A stretch of 64,000 bases of DNA from Peromyscus leucopus (taxonomy: Eukaryota > Chordata > Mammalia > Rodentia > Cricetidae). Positions 56,104 to 64,000 of the stretch are shown here, one piece after another. How positions within the stretch are numbered: the first letter of the stretch is position 1; each line of letters begins with the position of its first letter. A program made the position numbers and the translations under genes. A model generated the notes under the pieces. The model was given only the letters and a program-made list of their open reading frames with translations. It was not told the DNA's origin and did no database searches. Location of the stretch: positions 8,757,501-8,821,500 of the forward strand of contig NC_051069.1 of assembly GCF_004664715.2 (NCBI RefSeq), read 5' to 3'.

Positions 56104-56158
<55 letters not shown>
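55921..56158 (-). repeat. B1 SINE followed by (AC)n
   Basis: Reverse B1 55921-56096, (AC)n 56106-56158, and a poly(A) at 56238-56258. 56260-57189 is otherwise unique, AT-rich at 56690-57000. Confidence 0.93.
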
Positions 56159-56159
<1 letters not shown>

Positions 56160-57189
56160 AAACTAGTTCATGTCTGTGCCTCCCTGATCACAAGACCAGG
56201 AATCAAAATAAAACCCAGCATCTGGCAAGTGGGAAATGAAAAAAAAAAAAAAAAAAAAGAAGCCAAATTGGTTAATGTTTCATCGTTTCTGCTCTTCTAG
56301 CCATGCGGAAAAAGGGGGGAAAATTCCTGCAAGATGAAATGGAATTCTAGCCAGCCTAAGCTGAGGGAATTGTCCCAGGAATTCCCAGCCCCTGGTGGCT
56401 GCTGGGCCAGCTGGGACTAGCCCAGCCAGATCTGGTTTGTGTTGGGTGACCAGAAGATAAAAAGGTTTCAGGCCTCCTGGTCCATGCCTTCTCAACTCCT
56501 GGTCAGGCCTGTCCTGTCCTGGGGACAAGCCCACACTGCTAATTGCAGAGGCCCAGACCTAAGGGGAAAAACTTCCCAAGTCTTCCCACCCCCGAGAGCA
56601 TCGGTTTGTGAAACCAGTGGGGTAGAAAAGGTTCCCTTCCATCTCTGCGCATGGCACTCGGGATGGCCGGTGACGCATGCCACGTGAAGTACTTAATTAA
56701 GCCTGAGTGCAAAACCCAGCCCAAGCTCCACAGGCCGTTTTGATGTTGGGGAGTGGGAGAGGTGAGGGAGACAGACAGCAAAAGTTAATGTGAGAGCAAA
56801 CGCTTGGGTCGTAATTAGAGGCGTGTGGGGACAGAGGGGGCTGGTGATTTGTTGCGTTTCTCCGGCTCCAGGAGGAAGAAAGGAAGGGAAGAAGGAAAGA
56901 AGGAAGGAAGCAAGAACCAACAACTTCAAGAATTTTAATGGTTGTGATTAAGTTGAGCAGCTATGAATTGTTCAGGGACTTAATTTAACCTTACCCAAAC
57001 AGGCTGCAAGTTGGTGCTTGCTCAGTCCCTGAATGTGGACTGTGTCTGTGGTCAGGGCCACCGAGGCTCTTCCAGGTGTCAGGGTCACAGCAGTCTGCGT
57101 TTTTCCGGAAGGGTTCTGGGGCTAGATGTTTGGCCTGGTCCGGGGTGGTCCTGAGGCTGGACCACAGAGTGGCGTTAGTAACTTGTGAG

Positions 57190-57384
57190 GGGTCTGTGGG
57201 TTGTAGCTCAGTTGGTAGAGTGCTTGCCTGACGTACATGAAGCCCTGGGTTTGATTCCTGGCACTGCATGAACTCAGCTTGGTGGTACATGCCTGTAATC
57301 TCAGCATTTAGGAGAGCAAGACGATCAGGAGTTCAGGTCATCCTTGGCTAGGTACTGAAATCAAGGTCAGCTTGGACTACGGGA
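57190..57384 (+). repeat. ID/B4 SINE next to exon 3
   Basis: gttgtagctcagttggtaga and gccctgggtttgattcctgg head, then B4 body. Confidence 0.85.
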
Positions 57385-57489
57385 ATAAATTTATACTAAG
57401 TAAGTGGTCACCAGGGACATCTGCCCTTTGTGCATGGGAACGGGTGCCTTTCGGCCAACTGAGCTCTCTTTCTTTTCCCCCTCGAACAG

Positions 57490-57567
57490 ATCTGTCCGAT
57501 TCCACATTGTCTTACACTGAAACCGAGGCCACCAACTCGCTCATCACCGCTCCGGGTGAATTCTCAG
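57490..57567 (+). CDS. SMAD6: SMAD6 coding exon 3 (linker; gene continues past window)
   Basis: This 78-bp exon (26 codons) has acceptor cgaacag|AT and donor TCAG|gttggc. It completes Asp295 and encodes [20 protein letters not shown] followed by PGEFS, ending at Ser320 with one base of codon 321. This acidic, Ser/Thr-rich linker is typical of SMAD6 and leads into the MH2 domain. No sequence for the MH2 exon is found downstream to base 64000, so the last exon lies outside and intron 3 is at least 6.4 kb. The donor is a less common GTTGGC but sits at the exact expected boundary, with phase agreeing on both sides. A degraded ID/B4 SINE ends about 105 bp upstream. Confidence 0.95.
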
Positions 57568-57705
57568 GTTGGCATGTTTCTTCTTCTCACTCGTGGCTGT
57601 GGGCGGCGCCGGTGGGGACCGATGTGGGTGCACTGATGGAAGGATTTTGATTTCTTGTGATTTGTGTGCTCTTATCCGCCCACTCTGATGTGACTGGGAA
57701 GATGG

Positions 57706-57842
57706 CCAGTGCGTGCATGCGTGCGTGCGTGCATGCGTGCTAAGGACTGGGTGTGGTGTTGCATGCCTCTCAGCCTCTCAGTACTGAGGAGGTTGAGACA
57801 AGAGGAGGTGAAGGCCAGCTTGTGCTACAAAGCTGTGTGGTT
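57706..57842 (+). repeat. (GCGT)n tract and B4-like SINE
   Basis: gtgcatgcgtgcgtgcgtgc alternating tract (57706-57741), then actgggtgtggtgttgcatg. Confidence 0.7.
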
Positions 57843-58956
57843 TATGTGGGGAGAAACTTGAAGATAATGACTTGCCAGATTTTAACCTGGTGTCTCCCGT
57901 GTCTTTCTCATTCCCATGGCTTAGACAGGCCCCTCCATCTCTGTAGCCGGGGACACTTCCCTGTAACTGGAGGCCTCAAGGTGGATGGGTCACAATAAGT
58001 TGTCTTCTCTCCGTGCCCAGGGGGAGGGCCTGTGGGTAAGCAAATGGGATAGCGTGGGCAGACTGGCAAGGGAGGAGTTTGCTAAAGGCTGCGGGTGCCT
58101 GTGCCCCGTACTTGGCAGTGGATGGCAGGCAGGAAGCCGGGGGAAGGAACCCCGGCTTTGGTGGTGTCCCCTAACTGTCTGAAATTCCCAGCTGGTGGTC
58201 CTAAGTCCCCCCACATTCAAGGGAATTCTTGTGAGAGGGTGGTTAGGAGGAGCAGGCAGGAGGGCCAGGGACTTGTGTGGCGAGGTCCGTGCGGCCTTCT
58301 GGGAGCAAGGTGGGTAGGGTGTGCTGTGTGGCAGCTGGGCCCGGGGCCCCGGGGGCGGGGGCGGCTAGCCGGGCCTCTGCTTCTTTTCCTGACTCCACAC
58401 CCAAGCTATAAAAGCAAGGTAATGAGAATGAGTGGTCACCGGCCGCCAGGCTCCACCCCAGCACCTTACATAGTCCCACTCGTAGGCATAGTGACTCCTT
58501 GTGTCCCTCGGGGCCATACAGCAGCCTTCGTGGCCACAGGAACCTCGCTGCTCAAGCCTGAGCTCCTTGTTACTGTTGTGCTACGCCCCACCCCCTCCCC
58601 CTCTGAGACGGTGCCGTGTAGCCTGAGGAGTTCCCTCGCTCAGTTCTCATCCTCCTGGTGATTCGAAGGTGACGCAGTCTGCCCGCTCCCAGACACCTGT
58701 CCATTTCCCTAGCCTCGAGCCCTTCCCCGGTCCGTCCGTCCCCTCGCCTTCCCACAGTCCAGGAGGAAACCTCAGGAGCACGGCTGTTTTAAGAGATAGA
58801 GACAGACAGCAAGACCCTACAGTGAGCTCATGGCCGCGATGGTACAGGAGTCCAGGTCTCCTGTCTGCTCTCGGGGCCCTGGGCCCCTAATCAGGCCACT
58901 TTGCTCTCTCCTCTTCCTGTTCGGTATATTCTCTCTCCCTCAAAGACCCAGCCCAG

Positions 58957-59165
58957 GTAGCTGGGTGTGGTGGCGCACGCCTTTAAGCCCAGCACTCAGA
59001 AGGCAGAGGCAGGCGGATGTCTGTGATTTAGACCAGCCTGGTCTGTAGTTCCAGCCAGCTGGGGATACATGGTGAGACCTGTCATAAAAACAAAAACAAA
59101 CAAACAAAAAACAAAACTAACCACACACACACACACCATGACAAAACAAAAACAAAAACAAAACA
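58957..59165 (+). repeat. B1 SINE with (CAAA)n tail
   Basis: gctgggtgtggtggcgcacg to ggtgagacctgtcataaaaa, then A/C-rich tail including (CA)n. Confidence 0.88.
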
Positions 59166-61384
59166 TGTTGAAGATCCAGCCAGGTGACATGAAGTTAGAC
59201 CACAAACCATTCTTTCTCATCTGTCCATGCAGGCAGATGCCACATGCGACTCTGAAACCGGGACTCTGATTTTTTTTTTTTTTTCATTTATGATTCTGGG
59301 TTCCTGCCAGCTCTCATGATGGTTGTTAGCTGAGTTACCTTGGTGTCGATTGCAGGACAGATGGGCACCTTGACGTCCTCTTTCCTTGTTAATAGTGGAA
59401 ACTTGTGTGTGTGTGTCTTTCACAGTGTGTTTGCATTTGTGAGCTTCCTTGATTCCAGAGGAGGCCGGCCTGGTGCATGATTCCTGCGTAAAGGAGTAGA
59501 CCTCCAGAGGCCTTCCCTCAGCCTGGCCCCTGCAGAGAGCACCACCCCAGCATGTAGGGACTGTAGGCTGGACTGTGTTAGGGTGGCCTGTGCCGGGGAT
59601 TTCTGCCCCGATGTCTCAGAGCTGAGTCTGTCGTACTGGGCAGTGAGGAGGCCATTGCTGGTCTTGACTGTCATGAAGAAAACGAGTCTAGTGGTTGGCA
59701 TGCTGAGAGGCTGAAAGATGGGGGAGGAAAGTTTGGGGTCCCCCACATGGGAGGATGGGATGAGGTGGCGGTGGGCTTCGGGCTGGGCTCCTGATGGCCT
59801 GAGTAAGCAAGTGGAACGTTTTCTGTGTCCTCCTGGCTTTGGGCTGTCACACTAAAGGAAAGACTCAGGACAGGGGACCCTTGCCGGTGGGGCAAGGCCC
59901 CAGGAGGTAGCAGGCCTTGCTGGATAGTGGAGTCACGACTACTTCATCCTGTGGGGAGAGAGTGATGTCGCACAGGAGCGAATCGAGGGATGTGAAGGCC
60001 GGAGACAGAGTGGGCACAGGGTGTGGGTCAAGCCGGGACATTTGATGGTCAGGGACCACTGGGGTGGTTACGGTGCTGGTGGTCATGTTGGTGGCCCTTG
60101 ACCCGCACACTCAGATCAGTACTGGCCGTCCTTTATCTCCTTGACTCTGTTCTATCATCCAGTGAGACAGCTGGGATCCTTCCAAGTGTACCCATGGGGT
60201 CCCTTCTGGAACAGTACCCCAAAGCCCCATCAGACGGTCTCCTCTGCACTACTTCCTCTCGCTGCTGAGTGGCCAGCCCCAGTGCCCAGATTGTACACAG
60301 GGAGGCTTGGGCAGAGCAAGCTGGCAGAGGCTTGGACAGCTTCAGTGCCCGGGCTGGGGTGAGGGCTCGCTGGCACAGGACTCATGCTTCTGTGGCAGCC
60401 ACTGAGCAAGCCTGCCAGCCGACTGTGCCATCCTTCTGTGCTCCTGAGGGCTTGGTGCCCCCCGAGGGCCTGGTCTCTCTCACATCGCAGCATAGACGTC
60501 TTGCACACAGTGACAGTCACAGCCTGGACGAACTTCCAATGTCTCTGCAACTCCTGTTCAGAGTCCCTCTGTTCTTCTTTCCTGTCCTGTGACTGAGGCT
60601 ACATAAGGGGGATGGCAGGATTTAGGGGTTAGTCACAGGCCTTGGCAGGCAAGGACGAATAAGGAGCTGCAAGAAAGGGAGCGCTCCTATAATCTCATTT
60701 CACAGAATGAGGTCGTGGGGTGCACTTGGAACTCTGGTGCTGTGGTCTCCTTGCTTCATTTGGATCTGGGGTACTGTCCCCTGGCTGTCCAGAGTCCCCT
60801 TAGGAGTTCGGTCTCAGCAGCATGGGCTCTCAGTTGGGCTCTGTGATCTACATGGGGGAACTGAAGGTCAAAGGGCACATGTGACTCCACCAAGGTCATT
60901 CAGGTGGGAGAGGTGGACGTGGACCATCACCTAGATTCTGTAGACCCTCATGCCCAGGGTCTTTAGTGGGATTTGGGTAAAACCACTGGCCTTGAGGTCT
61001 CTTTGGGGAGTGTTCTAGGAGCTTTGGTCTATGGCTTCCCTGCTTCGCTTGGCTCCCCTGGCTATCCAGAGTCCCATTAGGCATCTTCTTTACAGCACTA
61101 ACATTCCTCTCCTGCTCCCCTGACTTCAGTTAATTTGAGGGTGAAGTATGATGAGCTAAAGAAACTCACACCGAGGTGTGAGTGGCTGTGAGTTACCCTC
61201 TGCTGCTCTCATTCAAAGGACTGCAGATTGAGAGGGCCGAGGGAACTGGTGCTTTGTTCCAAAGAAGGCTGTGGGACAGGTGAGATTCTCCCAGCACCCC
61301 CTACGCCAGCCTAGAAGAAGAGCGTGCTCCTGAGATGGGAATTCTGTGTCCTGGCTGGGTGGAAGAAGAAAGGAACCTCTGCCA

Positions 61385-62798
61385 GTCCAGGCTGTGTGCT
61401 GGCTGTCCGGGCTGTGTGCTGACTGTAGGCTGTGTGCTGACTGTCCGGGCTGTGTGCTGACTGTCCGGCTGTGTCCTGTCCGGGCTGTGTGCTGACTGTC
61501 CGGGCTGTGTGCTGGCTGTCCGGGCTGTGTGCTGACTGTCCGGGCTGTGTGCTGGCTGTCCGGGCTGTGTGCTGGCTGTCCGGGCTGTGTGCTGGCTGTC
61601 CGGGCTGTGTGCTGACTGTCCGGGCTGTGTGCTGGCTGTCCGGGCTGTGTGCAGACTGTCCGGGCTGTGTGTGCTGGGCTGTGTCCGGGCTGTGTGCTGA
61701 CTGTCCGGGCTGTGTGCTGGCTGTCCGGGCTGTGTGCTGGCTGTCCGGGCTGTGTGCTGACTGTCCGGGCTGTGTGCTGACTGTCCGGGCTGTGTGCTGA
61801 CTGTCCGGGCTGTGTGCTGGCTGTCCGGGCTGTGTGCTGGGCTGTGTGCGCGTGGGCTGTGTGCTGACTGTCCGGCTGTGTGCTGCTGTCCGGGCTGTGT
61901 GCTGACTGTCCGGGCTGTGTGCTGGCTGTCCGGGCTGTGTGCTGACTGTCCGGCTGTCCGGGCTGTGTGCTGACTGTCCGGGCTGACTGTCCGGGCTGTG
62001 TGCTGGCTGTCCGGGCTGGTGTGCTGGGCTGTGTGCTGCGTGGGTGTGGTGGGGGTGGGGGGTGGGGGTGTGGGGGTGTGTGCTGTGTGGGCTGGTCCGG
62101 GCTGTGTGCTGGCTGTCGGGCTGTGTGCTGCTGTCCGGGCTGTGTGCTGGCTGTCCGGGCTGTGTGCTGACTGTCCGGGCTGTGTGCTGGCTGTCCGGGC
62201 TGTGTGGCTGTCCGGGCTGTGTGCTGACTGTCCGGCGTGTGCTGACTGTCCGTGTGCTGACTGTCCGGGCTGTGTGCTGACTGTCCGGGCTGTGTGCTGA
62301 CTGTCCGGGCTGTGTGCTGACTGTCCGGGCTGTGTGCTGCTGTCCGGGCTGTGTGCTGACTGTCCGGGCTGTGTGCTGACTGTCCGGGCTGTGTGCTGAC
62401 TGTCCGGGCTGTGTGCTGACTGTCCGGGCTGTGTGCTGACTGTCCGGGCTGTGTGCTGACTGTCCGGGCTGTGTGCTGACTGTCGGGCTGTGTGCTGACT
62501 GTCCGGGCTGTGTGCTGCTGTCCGGGCTGTGTGCTGTGTCGGGCTGTGTGCTGACTGTCCGGGCTGTGTGCTGACTGTCCGGGCTGTGTGCTGACTGTCC
62601 AGGCTGTGTGCTGGCTGTCCGGGCTGTGTGCTGACTGTCCGGGCTGTGTGCTGACTGTCTGGGCTGTGTGCTGACTGTCGGGCGTGTGCTGACTGTCCAG
62701 GCTGTGTGCTGACTGTCCGGGCTGTGTGCTGACTGTCCGGGCTGTGTGCTGACTGTCTGGGCTGTGTGCTGACTGTCCGGGCTGTGTGCTGGCTGTCC
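61385..62798. repeat. 20-bp minisatellite, about 70 units
   Basis: Unit ctgactgtccgggctgtgtg with a frequent A/G variant (ctgactg or ctggctg). Interruptions include a G-rich patch at 62040-62095 and several one-base losses. Because 20 is not a multiple of 3, a 60-bp period gives long open frames; the 533-codon antisense ORF is one of these, with a 20-residue period and no promoter or splice context. Confidence 0.97.
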
Positions 62799-62829
62799 TG
62801 TGAACTCTAGTCACTTAATGAGACTCTAG

Positions 62830-63000
62830 GTGGTGAGCCTCTGAGCACTTAGGCCTGCCCAATCCCATGGCGGGAGCGCCTGGCTGGTATCTTTACACCC
62901 CACCACCACCCTTTGGTGAATAATCAAGAGCCTATCAGACAATTAGCCCGATGTTTATTTAGTCCGGCATTGTCTGTATGCCGTATACGCTGCCGGTAGC
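62830..63000. promoter_or_regulatory. Unique block after the minisatellite, candidate element
   Basis: gagcctatcagacaattagc combines CTATC, CAGAC and AATTAG within 20 bp, in repeat-free sequence. Weak evidence. Confidence 0.25.
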
Positions 63001-63560
63001 GAGGACTAGGCAGTCCCTTCCGCTGGCCTTGACTGTGTGTGCTGCTGGCTGTTCAGCCTGAGCTGGATCAGTGAGGGCATACCCCTCCTTAGGAGGAGGT
63101 CGTACTGCTGCAGTGGTTGGGCCTGAGCTGGATCTGGTGTCTACCTAATTAGAAGCTCCCTAGGGACCCAGGCCCTTCTATCTGTACTTGCATTCTCCAA
63201 GCTAACAGTTTGGAGACAGGCTCAGAGAGATGAAGAGACTGGCCGTGAACCACCCAGCAAGCATTGGTAGCTGGAGCTAAGTCAAAGAGTAGGTGGACCT
63301 GTGTGTTTGTCCACCTGCCTCCTGGTAGGAATGGTACCTGTCCTGTGTCCTACTCAGCGGGACACTGTTGGCTCACATCTTCAGGCACAGATGACAATGT
63401 CACTGTCTCTCCTTGATGGCTGGGACCACACAGGTCTTGTCTAGCACAGGCTGTGTGTCTCTCTGTCTCTCAGGGCTCTACCAGCTTCAGCCAGCACACG
63501 TCTAGCCTTGCAGCAGTGGTGAGGGACAAGCAGGGGCTTCGTAATAGTTAGTTAGCTCTG

Positions 63561-63718
63561 GGCCGGGCGGTGGTGGCGGTGGTGGCGCACGCCTTTAATC
63601 CCAGCCCTCGGGAGGCAGAGCCAGGAGGATCTCGGTGAGTTCGAGGCCAGCCTGGGCTACAGAGCAAAATCCAGGACAGGCTCCAAAGCTACACAGAGGA
63701 AACCCTGTCTTGAAAAGC

Positions 63719-63759
<41 letters not shown>

Positions 63760-63792
63760 AAAACAAAAACAACAACAACAACAACAACAAAA
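63561..63792 (+). repeat. B1 SINE, (CA)n and (AAC)n
   Basis: gggccgggcggtggtggcgg with a duplicated ggtggtggc, through 63712, then (CA)n 63720-63758 and (AAC)n to 63792. Confidence 0.94.
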
Positions 63793-63809
63793 ACTAGTTA
63801 AAACCAGCT

Positions 63810-63905
63810 TGGGGTTCAAGTCCCTGCTCCTGCTTAGCCACCCTGCCCCTCAGTTTTCCCACTTGTGGAATGGGGACAATAATAACATGCCCTTTAAAGA
63901 AGGTA
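63810..63905 (+). repeat. MIR SINE relic
   Basis: ggttcaagtccctgctcctg and ttgtggaatggggacaataa. Confidence 0.65.
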
Positions 63906-64000
63906 ACTGAGCCCCTGGTCAGTTACCTGTGTAGTCCTGGGCGAGATGTGTGGCTGTTAAGGGGTACCTGGCCAGGAGACGAGACCTGTATCTATTCTTC

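Larger units (their letters stand above)
57568..64000 (+). other. SMAD6: SMAD6 intron 3, partial
   Basis: Begins gttggc and runs off the window. 57843-58956 and 59166-61384 are mostly unique sequence with no supported exon. Then come the 1.4-kb minisatellite, a unique AT-rich stretch at 62830-63000, a B1 with (CA)n, and a MIR relic. Confidence 0.9.

Noticed and set aside
57190..57260. tRNA-like sequence (gttgtagctcagttggtaga)
   Set aside because: This is the tRNA-derived head of an ID/B4 SINE; a full cloverleaf and terminator are not present.
61385..62798. CRISPR-like array
   Set aside because: Units are contiguous 20-bp repeats without spacers, in a mammalian intron.
61213..62814. 533-codon antisense ORF with a 20-residue period
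   Set aside because: The frame follows from a stop-free 20-bp repeat read over a 60-bp super-period; it lies in an intron and has no start context or homologue I recognise.

Overview
This is a rodent genomic window, most likely from a cricetid (hamster, vole or deer-mouse type). It is dense in B1, B2/B3, B4 and ID SINEs. Its youngest B1 copies carry the 3' signature reading aggaaaggcgcaaagctac, which I associate with cricetids. There are also MaLR, ERVK-like and LINE-1/L2 relics and many (TG)n and (TC)n arrays. Species cannot be fixed from sequence alone. Nothing bacterial or viral is present apart from old retroelement relics.

The only protein-coding gene I can support is SMAD6, on the + strand and incomplete at the right edge. 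Coding exons are exon 1 (44204-45029), exon 2 (52809-52865) and exon 3 (57490-57567). All three have canonical splice sites and join in one consistent phase, giving 320 complete residues. That covers the Gly/Arg-rich N-terminus, the MH1 domain, the PPPPY (PY) motif and the linker. The MH2-encoding last exon lies beyond base 64000, so 57568-64000 is the start of intron 3. SMAD6 is the inhibitory SMAD of BMP signalling and is induced by that pathway. The sequence fits feedback control: a CpG-island promoter (about 41930-45100), several CCAAT boxes, a perfect GTCTAGAC SMAD palindrome at 43167, and a CAGA-box cluster beside a GATA site in intron 1 (47203-47293). The long leader carries at least five upstream ORFs, one a bare ATG-TAG.

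Bases 1 to about 41900 look intergenic: nested SINEs, LTRs and old LINEs with stretches of unique sequence and no convincing exon. Notable items are a tandem near-duplicate at about 13120-14440 that looks like an assembly artefact, an IAP-like solo LTR inserted in a B1 (23701-24141), a dimeric minisatellite (32962-33142), an L1-like relic with about 200-bp internal repeats (34278-35990), and CTCF-like motifs at 39331 and 39956.

The introns hold further SINEs, an L1M 3' end (48898-49345), a repeat-free TAAT-rich block (51339-51600) and a 1.4-kb array of about seventy 20-bp units (61385-62798). I found no new multi-gene system. The best leads are regulatory (SMAD autoregulation, uORFs, the minisatellite) and assembly quality (13-14 kb and 18.2-18.4 kb).
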